Below are positions 5,169 to 11,392 of a DNA stretch of 11,392 bases, piece by piece. The DNA comes from Candidatus Buchananbacteria bacterium (GTDB lineage: Bacteria > Patescibacteriota > Patescibacteriia > 2-01-FULL-39-33), in NCBI GenBank assembly GCA_903859075.1, contig CAIOLF010000006.1, positions 1 to 11,392 on the forward strand, read 5' to 3'. The position numbers and the translations under genes were made by a program. Every line of letters starts with the position of its first letter. Position 1 is the stretch's first letter. Below the pieces are notes generated by a model. The model worked only from the letters and a program-made list of their open reading frames with translations, was not told the origin of the DNA and did no database searches.

Positions 5169-5281
5169 TTGCGGAATAAAAAAACCGCAAAATTGGGAAC
5201 ACCTATTATACGAGTATCAAAAACATTTCTATAAACATTTCTATAAACACTCCGTAATAATAGCCGTTGGACATTTTGCGG
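5169..5281. repeat. Control region with inverted and tandem repeats
   Basis: CCGCAAAAT (5185-5193) is inverted as ATTTTGCGG (5273-5281), and TTGCGG also occurs at 5169-5174, forming a 6-bp hairpin with 5185-5190. Between the long arms lie two exact 12-bp tandem units AAACATTTCTAT (5221-5232, 5233-5244) plus a partial third. The pattern is that of operator or origin iterons in front of the phage-like operon. Confidence 0.5.
5205..5210 (-). promoter_or_regulatory. Candidate -10 box of the phage-like operon
   Basis: The minus strand reads TATAAT exactly. The best -35 at 17 bases is a poor TATAGA that lies inside the 12-bp tandem repeats, as expected for an activator-dependent or repressed promoter. 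The leader to the ATG at 5146 would be about 50 bases. Confidence 0.4.
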
Positions 5282-5343
5282 TCTTAGAGACCCTGTCTTT
5301 TAGCTTTTTAAACAATAAATATTATTTTGAACAAGATTTTAAC

Positions 5344-5361
5344 AGTTACGATAGTTACGTT
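5344..5361. repeat. 9-bp direct repeat AGTTACG(A/T)T
   Basis: AGTTACGAT at 5344-5352 is followed directly by AGTTACGTT at 5353-5361. It lies in the leader between the two candidate minus promoters and could be a further operator. Confidence 0.35.
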
Positions 5362-5431
5362 AGCTGTATCTTTTTAACCCTGGCGGGTACATTTGGTTGT
5401 TAAATTATTTATTAAATACCTCGTTACTTTT

Positions 5432-5460
5432 AATATAGATCATCGCTGGCCTGTTGTCAA
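5432..5460 (-). promoter_or_regulatory. Strong sigma70 promoter upstream of the phage-like operon
   Basis: On the minus strand TTGACA (5455-5460) and TATATT (5432-5437) are separated by exactly 17 bases. Transcription from about 5425 runs towards the HTH gene through roughly 280 bases of repeat-rich leader. Confidence 0.55.
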
Positions 5461-5838
5461 GTATTTATTTTTTTGCTATGCGTATTTATTTTTAGCGATT
5501 TTAAAAGGTGTAGTTTCATACTTGATTTGTAATTTTAAAAGTGAAAATTTTAAAAAATATCATTACTACTCTGATAAAAAGATAGAAAGATTTTTGTCTA
5601 AAAAAATAGATAGGACAATCTTTGCCTGGGTAAATATGAGACGCCAAATGGCCCCAGAATAATGCTGGAAGCTGGTCATCTAAAAAGACACAGGAGAAAT
5701 ATTTGAGAGGGGATAATATTGATTAAAATTAGATAAAAATTATGTAAATACGACGTAGTCCCAATAATTTGATAGAACTGTGTATTTTGTGCATTTTTGG
5801 AAAAATCTGACCCCGACTCGAGTACCTCAAATTGGCCA
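5461..5838. other. AT-rich stretch without a supported gene
   Basis: I see no supported gene here. A plus frame from a TTG at 5393 to 5662 is open (89 codons) with one hydrophobic stretch, but it has no ribosome site, overlaps the minus promoter and consists of AT-rich sequence, including a direct repeat GTATTTATTTTT. A palindrome ACTCGAGT lies at 5816-5823. Confidence 0.4.
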
Positions 5839-5867
5839 TTTACAAAAATGTCAAAAACCCTTATAAT
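5839..5867 (+). promoter_or_regulatory. Sigma70-like promoter upstream of the LAGLIDADG-type gene
   Basis: TTTACA (5839-5844) and a perfect TATAAT (5862-5867) are separated by 17 bases. The transcript would start near 5874 and cross the broken palindromic repeat before the gene at 5995. Confidence 0.5.
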
Positions 5868-5891
5868 ATTTGTATGTGGTGGTACCTAACC

Positions 5892-5918
5892 CGAGTACAC
5901 CGCCTTCGCTCGCTGAAG
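5892..5918 (+). repeat. Half of a palindromic intergenic repeat
   Basis: CGAGTAC (5892-5898, also at 5819-5825) leads into ACCGCC and a short hairpin CTTC (5904-5907) / GAAG (5915-5918). It resembles one arm of a REP-like palindrome whose other arm is missing. No second copy of the whole unit is present in the window. Confidence 0.3.
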
Positions 5919-5957
5919 CTTAGTTGGTCTAATAAAAATAAAATGGTTGTAAAACCG

Positions 5958-5986
5958 TTGTAATTATTTGAATAATTTCATATAAT
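5958..5986 (+). promoter_or_regulatory. Promoter abutting the LAGLIDADG-type gene (leaderless start)
   Basis: TTGTAA (5958-5963), a 17-base spacer and TATAAT (5981-5986) precede the ATG at 5995 by only eight bases, so transcription should begin at or just before the start codon. Confidence 0.5.
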
Positions 5987-5994
5987 ATAAGTAT

Positions 5995-6639
5995 ATGGAA
6001 TTCCATTCAAATAAAATCGTTAAATTTGTCCGGAAAGGCAGAGTGGAAGGCCTCTCCTTAAAAGCGCTCAGCAAAAAATATGGCATCTCTGACTCGACGG
6101 TTTATCGGTGGACTTATGGCATAAAATCGGAAAATAAGAGGCACCTTGCCAATCGCCAGGATGAATTGAAATGTAAAAGCGTAAGTTCTAAGGTTATTGG
6201 AGATTTAAAGTTTAATAAGGAGACAGCTAAGCTGCTGGCAGCCCTGCTTTATTGGTGTGAGGGATCAAAATATCCGTCGAGTAGCTCCGTCGTTTTTACG
6301 AATAGTGACGCTAGATTGATAAAAACTTTTTTGACATTATTTAAAAAAGGCTATAATATCGATATTCAGAAAATAAAGATACATTTGCAGTTTCACGATA
6401 ATCAGAATAAAAATGAATTAGTTTGTTTTTGGTCGAAATTGACTGGCGTTTCTAAAAATAATTTTTATAACCCAACCATTACCAAGGCCGGCAATAAGAG
6501 GAAAAGGGACGATTATAAAGGCACTTGCACGTTAAAGTATCATAATGTCAGGATTTTATGGGAAATAATGGGAATATATGAACTATTTTCAAATAAACAT
6601 GGAGAGATGGCTGAGTGGCTGAAAGCGGCAGGTTGCTAA
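5995..6639 (+). CDS. Helix-turn-helix protein with LAGLIDADG-like endonuclease domain
   Basis: The product is 214 residues. Residues 19-40 are a resolvase/transposase-like helix-turn-helix (LSLKALSKKYGISDSTVYRW). Residues 81-90, LAALLYWCEG, fit the LAGLIDADG pattern with a catalytic-type glutamate before the final glycine. They are followed by FTNSD (101-105) and the family's RILWEIMGIYE region (186-196). A single motif implies a homodimer. Proteins of this shape are common in Patescibacteria; cleavage activity is not established, and the HTH suggests a DNA-binding or regulatory role is also possible. The frame continues into the tRNA-Ser gene: residues 203-214 are encoded by tRNA bases and the TAA (6637-6639) lies in the anticodon loop. 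A promoter ends eight bases before the ATG, so the mRNA may be leaderless. Confidence 0.75.
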   Translation: MEFHSNKIVKFVRKGRVEGLSLKALSKKYGISDSTVYRWTYGIKSENKRHLANRQDELKCKSVSSKVIGDLKFNKETAKLLAALLYWCEGSKYPSSSSVVFTNSDARLIKTFLTLFKKGYNIDIQKIKIHLQFHDNQNKNELVCFWSKLTGVSKNNFYNPTITKAGNKRKRDDYKGTCTLKYHNVRILWEIMGIYELFSNKHGEMAEWLKAAGC

Positions 6640-6690
6640 CCTGTTATACGTCTTTTGGGCGTATCGTGGGTTCAAATCCCACTCTCTCCG
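6601..6690 (+). tRNA. tRNA-Ser (anticodon GCU)
   Basis: The acceptor stem GGAGAGA (6601-6607) pairs with TCTCTCC (6683-6689), with discriminator G at 6690 as expected for serine. The anticodon loop TTGCTAA has GCT at 6635-6637, reading AGC/AGU. The long variable arm TACG...CGTA and a perfect T arm (GTGGG/CCCAC with TTCAAAT) confirm the class II fold. CCA is not encoded. The 5' part overlaps the end of the preceding coding frame. Confidence 0.95.
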
Positions 6691-6717
6691 AATTATTAAT
6701 TCTTAATTAATATCCAT

Positions 6718-7224
6718 ATGGAAGTTGACAATCAACAAACCAATCAGCCGCAGATGATTGAGGCGGCCTTCTCTTGGCGGCATCAGGATTTTGTCCGCTA
6801 TCATAAAAACGTCTGGTGGTATGTAATCTCTCTTATTATTTTGGGACTTTTCGTTTGGTGGTGTATTGCTACTCGTAATTTTTTGTTCGCGATTTTTTTG
6901 GTGCTGTTTTATCTGGTAACGCTGTTGTATGACAATCGGAATCCGGAAATCATTGATTTTGCCATCACGCCTGACGGCATCAAAACCGGCCGGACTTTCC
7001 ATTATTTCAAAGAGGTTACCCATTTTTTCGTAGTTTATCAGGAACGCGGCGTCAAGAATTTATATTTTGAATTCCGCAATCCGCTCAAAGGACGGTTGGT
7101 GGTGCCGCTGGACGGCCAGAACGCGGTGGCGATAAGAGAATTTTTGCTGGGCTATCTCAAAGAGGATTTGGAACGTGAAGCCGAGCCGCTGTCCTCGCGT
7201 TTGCGCCGTTGGCTTCGTCTCTGA
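6718..7224 (+). CDS. Small two-helix membrane protein with cytoplasmic C-terminal domain
   Basis: The product is 168 residues. A hydrophilic start of about 32 residues leads to two closely spaced membrane helices at about 33-51 and 54-71, with a very short loop between them (ATRN), so both ends face the cytosol. The remaining 95 residues alternate beta-like segments (EIIDFAITPDGIKTG, FHYFKEVTHFFVVYQ, NLYFEFRN, GRLVVPLD) and finish with a helix and a basic tail. This resembles a bacterial PH-like domain; the fold assignment is inference. Such proteins recur in Patescibacteria and are uncharacterised. The gene lies between tRNA-Ser and tRNA-Arg and probably shares their transcript. The ATG at 6718 is the first good start and has no Shine-Dalgarno. 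Confidence 0.8.
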   Translation: MEVDNQQTNQPQMIEAAFSWRHQDFVRYHKNVWWYVISLIILGLFVWWCIATRNFLFAIFLVLFYLVTLLYDNRNPEIIDFAITPDGIKTGRTFHYFKEVTHFFVVYQERGVKNLYFEFRNPLKGRLVVPLDGQNAVAIREFLLGYLKEDLEREAEPLSSRLRRWLRL

Positions 7225-7239
7225 ATTGTTGGTTTTTTT

Positions 7240-7313
7240 GTGCCCGTAGCTTAGCTGGATAAAGCGTCAGCTTGCGGAGCTGGAGATCGCAGGTTCAAAT
7301 CCCGCCGGGCACA
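7240..7313 (+). tRNA. tRNA-Arg (anticodon GCG)
   Basis: The acceptor stem GTGCCCG (7240-7246) pairs with CGGGCAC (7306-7312), discriminator A. The D stem GCTT/AAGC and the anticodon stem TCAGC/GCTGG enclose loop TTGCGGA, anticodon GCG, decoding CGC/CGU. The T stem GCAGG/CCCGC has a central A-C mismatch, which is unusual. CCA is not encoded. Only 15 bases separate it from the preceding coding stop, so it is probably processed from a shared transcript. Confidence 0.93.
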
Positions 7314-7320
7314 CAATTAA

Positions 7321-7388
7321 AATGGTTAAATGGCTTAATGGTTGGATGGTTGAAAGTGATAATAATTTAACCATTTAACCATTCAAAC
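7321..7388. repeat. Inverted pair of degenerate 8-mer tandem arrays
   Basis: Four units of an ATGGTTNN-like 8-mer run from 7322 to 7353 (ATGGTTAA, ATGGCTTA, ATGGTTGG, ATGGTTGA). The opposite strand of about 7355-7388 carries a matching array (AATGGTTA twice, then AATGTTTG and AATGATTA). The arms AATGGTTAAATGG (7321-7333) and CCATTTAACCATT (7371-7383) are perfect 13-bp inverted repeats. The structure fills the space between tRNA-Arg and recG, so it would fold in the recG leader. Confidence 0.65.
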
Positions 7389-7399
7389 ATTTAATCATT

Positions 7400-9481
7400 A
7401 TGAGTTTATCTCTCAACTCAAAAATAAGCGAGTTGAATAAAATAGGCAAGGCCCTGGCCAGTCGGTTGAGGCGTTTGGGAATTGAGACCGTTAAGGATCT
7501 CATTTTTTATTACCCATTTCGTTATGACGATTTCAGCCGGGTTGAGGATATCGCGAAAATAGAACCGGGCATGACGGTGACGGCGCGCGGACGGCTGGAG
7601 ATGCTCGCCAACAAGCGCAGCAAATTCAAGCGCAAACTGGTAACGGAAGGGCTGCTGACGGACGGCACCGGCAGAATAAAAATCGTCTGGTTCAATCAGC
7701 CCTGGATCAGTAAGAGTTTGCGAATCGGACAGGAATATTTGGTTTCGGGCAAAACTGCCGGCGATATGTTTAATGTTTATTTCAACTCTCCCAATTGCGA
7801 ATCGGCGCTGAAGGCATCAGGGAGCGGCGGCGCTATTATTCCCATCTATCCTCTGACCGAGGGGTTGACTCAGAAACAGATCAGATTTTTGATTAAAAAT
7901 AGCGTGTCGCTGATGGGGAGCATTAGGGAATATTTACCGATTGAGCTGGTAAGGAAATATGATTTGCTGGATTTACCTGAAGCGATCGGCAAAATCCATT
8001 TTCCAAAAAATCAGCAGGAAATCAACGAAGCGCGCCGCCGCTTGGCTTTTGAGGAATTATTTTTGCCGCAGATAATCCAGCAGTCGCGTAAAAAACAATT
8101 GGCGGGGAAAAAAGCCGGAGCCCTGGAGTTTTTTGAAGATAAAATTAAGGAATTCGTCAATGATTTGCCGTTTGACTTAACCTTGGATCAGAAAAAATCC
8201 GCCTGGGAGATTATCAAGGATTTGCGCCGTCCGCGGCCGATGAATCGGCTGCTGGACGGCGACGTCGGCTCAGGCAAGACTCTGGTGGCCATGCTGGCCA
8301 TGTATAATACGGTATTAAACGGCGCTCAGGCCGCCTTGATGGCGCCGACGGAGATTCTGGCCAGCCAGCATTTTCGCAGTTTTTACGATAATCTCAATCG
8401 TTATGGCATCAAAGTCGGATTGCTGACCAGAAGCTATCATCTGTTTGAGGGAGAGGAAATTAGCAAAAAGCAATTCCTGAGCGCCTGCCAAAAAGGGGGG
8501 ATGGATATTATTATCGGTACGCATGCCTTGATCCAAGAGGGCGTGAAATTCAAAAATCTGGCGCTCGCCGTAGTGGACGAACAGCATCGTTTCGGAGTGG
8601 AGCAACGAGCCGCCTTGCGGCAAAAAGCCATTGACGAGGCGGACGGCCAAGAGGCCTTGTCGCCGCATTTTTTATCGCTCACGGCCACGCCGATTCCGCG
8701 ATCGCTGGCTTTGGCGATGTATGCCGATCTTGATTTGTCCATTATCAAAGAAATGCCTAAAGGCCGTCAGCCGATAATCACGAAAGCGGTGGAGCCGGAT
8801 AAGCGTCAATTGGCTTATGATTTCATCAATAAGCAGATTAGCGCCGGCCGGCAGGTGTTTGTCATTTGCCCGCTGATTGATCCCTCGGATAAATTGGGCG
8901 TGCGATCAGTGAAGGAGGAATTTGAAAAGTTGGATAAAGAGGTTTTTCCGCACCTGGCGGTCGGCCTGCTGCATGGCCGCCTGAAGAGCGAGGAGAAAGA
9001 AGCGGTGATGGCCGGATTTTTGAAAAATGAAATCAAAATCCTGGTCTCCACCTCCGTGGTGGAGGTCGGCGTGGACGTGGCAAACGCCAGCGTGATGATG
9101 ATTGAGGGGGCGGAGCGTTTCGGGCTGGCGCAGCTGCATCAATTCCGCGGGCGCGTCGGCCGGGGACAGCATCAATCGTATTGTTTTTTGTTCAGCGACT
9201 CCCCAAGCGATGAGTCGCTCTCCCGCCTGAAATTCATGGAGACCTGCAATGACGGTTTCGCTTTGGCGCAAAGAGATCTGGAAGCCCGCGGCGCCGGATC
9301 GTTTTGGGGCAGGCAGCAGTCCGGCTTTATGGAATTTAAGCTGGCTGATATTAATGACGCGCGATTAATAAAAGCGGCTCGTGACGCCGCTAGTGAATTC
9401 TTGGAAAAGTATGATTTGGCTGATTATCCGCAGTTGAAAGAGAGAATGGAATTAAGTGATTTTGTGGAGCATGGAGAATAA
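7400..9481 (+). CDS. recG: ATP-dependent DNA helicase RecG
   Basis: RecG is a cytosolic helicase that reverses stalled replication forks and migrates branched recombination intermediates. The product is 693 residues, the usual length. An N-terminal wedge/OB region occupies about 1-140 (EPGMTVTARG, LTDGTGRIKIVWFNQ). The helicase core shows Walker A GDVGSGKT (287-294), TEILASQH (317-324), the DEQH box in VVDEQHRFG (391-399), SLTATPIPRS (426-435), STSVVEVGVDV (550-560) and QFRGRVGRGQ (581-590). The C-terminal signature GRQQSG (637-642) is present. The ATG at 7400 is preceded by an AT-rich repeat, with no Shine-Dalgarno. The gene ends 13 bases before the stop of convergent radA. Confidence 0.97.
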   Translation: MSLSLNSKISELNKIGKALASRLRRLGIETVKDLIFYYPFRYDDFSRVEDIAKIEPGMTVTARGRLEMLANKRSKFKRKLVTEGLLTDGTGRIKIVWFNQPWISKSLRIGQEYLVSGKTAGDMFNVYFNSPNCESALKASGSGGAIIPIYPLTEGLTQKQIRFLIKNSVSLMGSIREYLPIELVRKYDLLDLPEAIGKIHFPKNQQEINEARRRLAFEELFLPQIIQQSRKKQLAGKKAGALEFFEDKIKEFVNDLPFDLTLDQKKSAWEIIKDLRRPRPMNRLLDGDVGSGKTLVAMLAMYNTVLNGAQAALMAPTEILASQHFRSFYDNLNRYGIKVGLLTRSYHLFEGEEISKKQFLSACQKGGMDIIIGTHALIQEGVKFKNLALAVVDEQHRFGVEQRAALRQKAIDEADGQEALSPHFLSLTATPIPRSLALAMYADLDLSIIKEMPKGRQPIITKAVEPDKRQLAYDFINKQISAGRQVFVICPLIDPSDKLGVRSVKEEFEKLDKEVFPHLAVGLLHGRLKSEEKEAVMAGFLKNEIKILVSTSVVEVGVDVANASVMMIEGAERFGLAQLHQFRGRVGRGQHQSYCFLFSDSPSDESLSRLKFMETCNDGFALAQRDLEARGAGSFWGRQQSGFMEFKLADINDARLIKAARDAASEFLEKYDLADYPQLKERMELSDFVEHGE

Positions 9482-9494
9482 AAAAGAGGGGAAT

Positions 9495-10817
9495 TTATTT
9501 TATTAATCCCGCCGCTTCGCTGATATTTTTTATTGCCTTAATATTTCCGCCGGCCGGCGGATTTTTTGTTGCCGGAATAAAAATATTGCCATAATCCATC
9601 TTCCGCGCTTCCTTGATCCGTCGTTCCAGCTGAGGCACGCTTCTGACCTCGCCGGACAATCCCACTTCGCCGATAGCCAGGCATTTGTTTGGCAGAGGTT
9701 TTTCGTTTAAGGCGGAAATTATCGCCAGACAGACCGCCAAGTCGGCTCCGGTCTCTTTGATTTTCAGGCCGCCGGCGATATTAAGGTAAATATCCTGGTT
9801 GGCCAGGTTTATTTTTCCATGTTTGGCGAGTACGGCGGCAAGCATCTGCAGGCGATTGAGATCGTAGCCGGAGGCTTTGCGCTGGGGATAGCCAAAGAAT
9901 GTTTTATTGCAAAGAGATTGCACTTCCACGAAAAACGGCCGGCTGCCCTCCATGATTATCGCCGTGACGGCCCCGGCGCTATTCTTATTATCGCTTTCCA
10001 AGAATATCTGGGCCGGATCCTTGATTTCTTTCAGTCCGGCGGCGGCCATTTCAAAGACGCCGATTTCGCCGATGGAGCCGAAGCGGTTTTTTACGCCGCG
10101 CAGAATTTTTAAATAATTTTGGTTGTCATTTTCCAAGTAGAGTACCACGTCCACCAGATGCTCCAGCGTCTTGGGGCCGGCGACGAAGCCGTCTTTAGTG
10201 ACGTGGCCGATAATGATGGTGGAAATATTATTCTGTTTGCAAAATTCCAACAGCTTGGCGGCGCAGGCGGTGATTTGCGCGACTGAGCCGGGCGCGGCAG
10301 GAGAGTCGGCGGTGCTGATTGTCTGGATGGAATCAATAATGAGCAGCTGCGGCCGCAGCTCTTTGCCGGTGGCGATTATTTTTTCAATATTAGTCTGAGG
10401 CAAAAATTTCAATTCATCCATATCTAGGGCTAGCCGCTCGGCGCGGATTTTTATTTGTATCGCCGATTCTTCGCCGGAGACATAGAGGACGTTTTTGATT
10501 TTTTTGCAGATTTCCAGCGCTAGCGTTGATTTGCCCACGCCCGGATCGCCGCCGAGGAGAATAAATGATCCGACGACCAGCCCGCCGCCCAGCACCCGAT
10601 CAAATTCATCAATGCCTGATATTAGCCGCGACTGCTTGGCTTGAGCCAAGGTCGCCAAGTTTATTGGTTTATCGGCGGAAACATTCCTTTCTTCTTTTTT
10701 TATCTCCGCCGTTTCTTCCACTAGCGTGCCCCATTTGCCGCAGTCCAAACAGCGCCCTTGCCATTTGGCATATTGGGCGCCGCAGTTGGTGCAGGTAAAG
10801 ATAGTATTAATTTTCAT
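9495..10817 (-). CDS. radA: DNA repair protein RadA (Sms)
   Basis: RadA is a RecA-like hexameric ATPase that drives branch migration in recombinational repair and, in transformable bacteria, integration of incoming DNA. The 440-residue product has the N-terminal zinc finger (C9, C12, C23, C26), Walker A GGDPGVGKST (89-98), a Walker B-like LLIIDSIQT (158-166), the RadA-specific KNRFG (243-247) and a C-terminal Lon-protease-like domain (about 280-440, with GLSGEVRSV at 386-394). Length and domain order are complete. Its ATG overlaps the stop of the upstream membrane peptidase-like gene as ATGA (10814-10817), implying translational coupling. Transcription therefore comes from beyond the right edge. 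Confidence 0.97.
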   Translation of the reverse strand: MKINTIFTCTNCGAQYAKWQGRCLDCGKWGTLVEETAEIKKEERNVSADKPINLATLAQAKQSRLISGIDEFDRVLGGGLVVGSFILLGGDPGVGKSTLALEICKKIKNVLYVSGEESAIQIKIRAERLALDMDELKFLPQTNIEKIIATGKELRPQLLIIDSIQTISTADSPAAPGSVAQITACAAKLLEFCKQNNISTIIIGHVTKDGFVAGPKTLEHLVDVVLYLENDNQNYLKILRGVKNRFGSIGEIGVFEMAAAGLKEIKDPAQIFLESDNKNSAGAVTAIIMEGSRPFFVEVQSLCNKTFFGYPQRKASGYDLNRLQMLAAVLAKHGKINLANQDIYLNIAGGLKIKETGADLAVCLAIISALNEKPLPNKCLAIGEVGLSGEVRSVPQLERRIKEARKMDYGNIFIPATKNPPAGGNIKAIKNISEAAGLIK

Positions 10818-11392
10818 AGTGTTCTGCCGTTATAGCTTTCTCCTTTACGGCCGTTATCAACATGCCAGCAATTGGATTCTTTTATGACTCTTCCAGGCGT
10901 GCCGTCAGGGAAAGTAACATAATAAACCGGATACTTGTCTTCGTAGCTGTATGGCGCTTTTTCTCCCTTGGCGATTAGCCCCTCCATATAATTGTTGAAT
11001 TCTGGATCATTATTGGGGTAATCTGCGGCTCGGCCGGTTTGATGCAAACTGCCATTATCATTTGGCCTGACGCCGTTAGTCGGAGTTGGCACATTTACGT
11101 CATTATTTTCAGCGTCAGTCGCCATGCTATCCAGGGTTTTATTGAAGTCGCCGGTAAAGTTAGTATTGGGCGGTCCGTAATTGCCCCCGGAGTTGGCGCG
11201 AGTCTCGCCCTCAGGATTGATTGTTGCCAGATCAAAATTTTTATCATACTGTATCGCTCCCATCTTTGGCAGGCCGAGTTTTAGTAAGTTGGGATTTACC
11301 AGATTCAAAATAGTATAAGAGAGAAATGCCAGTGTCAGGCCTATAAGGGCGGAAAAGATAATATCCTTGGCATCGCTGACCGCCTGGCCGCC
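10814..11392 (-). CDS. VirB2/TrbC-like membrane segment fused to M15-type peptidase domain, partial
   Basis: The frame is open to the right edge, so only the last 192 residues are seen. Residues 4-34 (AVSDAKDIIFSALIGL..., ending ILNLVNPNL) match the final membrane helix of Patescibacterial pilin/VirB2-TrbC-like proteins, whose helix usually ends near 'ILNTINP'. A low-complexity, Asn/Pro/Thr-rich linker follows (about 55-112). The C-terminal domain carries SLHQTGRAAD (115-124) and CWHVDN (175-180), the SxHxxGxAxD and WHxD zinc-binding signatures of the M15 / hedgehog-type DD-peptidase fold, with H117, D124 and H177 as likely ligands and D179 as a catalytic-type acid. It should face the cell-wall side and may trim peptidoglycan around a surface apparatus. 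A TTG at 11306-11308 is not the true start, because the helix continues upstream of it. The gene is coupled to radA by an ATGA overlap. Confidence 0.72.
   Translation of the reverse strand, partial: GGQAVSDAKDIIFSALIGLTLAFLSYTILNLVNPNLLKLGLPKMGAIQYDKNFDLATINPEGETRANSGGNYGPPNTNFTGDFNKTLDSMATDAENNDVNVPTPTNGVRPNDNGSLHQTGRAADYPNNDPEFNNYMEGLIAKGEKAPYSYEDKYPVYYVTFPDGTPGRVIKESNCWHVDNGRKGESYNGRTL

Noticed and set aside
5169..5281. CRISPR array
   Set aside because: Repeat units are 12 bp and directly adjacent, with no spacers and no cas genes.
5393..5662. Open frame of 89 codons on plus with a hydrophobic stretch
   Set aside because: It starts at a TTG without a ribosome site, overlaps a strong minus promoter, and its composition is what AT-rich DNA gives by chance. 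A real small membrane protein cannot be fully excluded.
6601..6690. attL/attR pair for an element integrated in tRNA-Ser
   Set aside because: I looked for a second copy of the tRNA end upstream to about 5150 and saw none; no integrase gene is present.
9482..9512. Bidirectional terminator between recG and radA
   Set aside because: GGG-ATT / AAT-CCC can pair only with a bulge and a weak AT core, too poor to call.

Overview
The window looks like a chromosomal piece of an uncultured bacterium, most likely a Candidate Phyla Radiation (Patescibacteria) lineage. This is an inference from gene content: RecG and RadA converging tail to tail, a VirB2/TrbC-like membrane segment, a helix-turn-helix protein with a 'WCEG'-type LAGLIDADG motif, a small two-helix membrane protein, tRNAs without encoded CCA, and mostly weak Shine-Dalgarno sites. 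No rRNA or other lineage marker confirms it.

Left end (1-1090, minus strand): a promoter drives an orotate-phosphoribosyltransferase-like gene with two well-placed in-frame starts. It overlaps an unrecognised gene that runs off the left edge and is easily missed because it has no stop in the window. Unlike most of the window, all three starts here have strong Shine-Dalgarno sites.

Positions 1091-1740 (plus strand): a candidate promoter sits inside a 9-bp inverted repeat. It is followed by about 175 nt with the marks of a structured RNA: several hairpins, two GUAA tetraloops, a 10-bp perfect stem and a 7-bp C/G-rich loop-to-downstream pseudoknot. A small zinc-ribbon membrane protein and a terminator follow.

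Positions 1751-5460 (accessory, phage-like): a PD-(D/E)XK nuclease gene on plus converges with a minus-strand operon of HTH protein, ParB-methyltransferase and HTH protein. Both HTH proteins resemble phage terminase small subunits. The nuclease and the methyltransferase are each broken by exactly one extra base. The operon has a repeat-rich control region of about 300 bp. No large terminase, portal or integrase is present, so this is either an incomplete phage remnant or a separate DNA-modification module.

Positions 5461-6690: a long AT-rich gap with two sigma70-like promoters and a broken palindromic repeat, then an HTH/LAGLIDADG-family gene. Its reading frame runs into tRNA-Ser(GCU) and stops in the anticodon loop.

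Positions 6691-11392 (housekeeping): a two-helix membrane protein, tRNA-Arg(GCG), an inverted pair of 8-mer repeat arrays, recG, then convergent radA. Upstream of radA, and overlapping it by ATGA, is the end of a membrane protein that joins a VirB2/TrbC-like segment to an M15-type metallopeptidase domain. RecG and RadA both remodel branched recombination intermediates. The radA neighbour suggests a link to a cell-surface or DNA-uptake apparatus, but this is inference.
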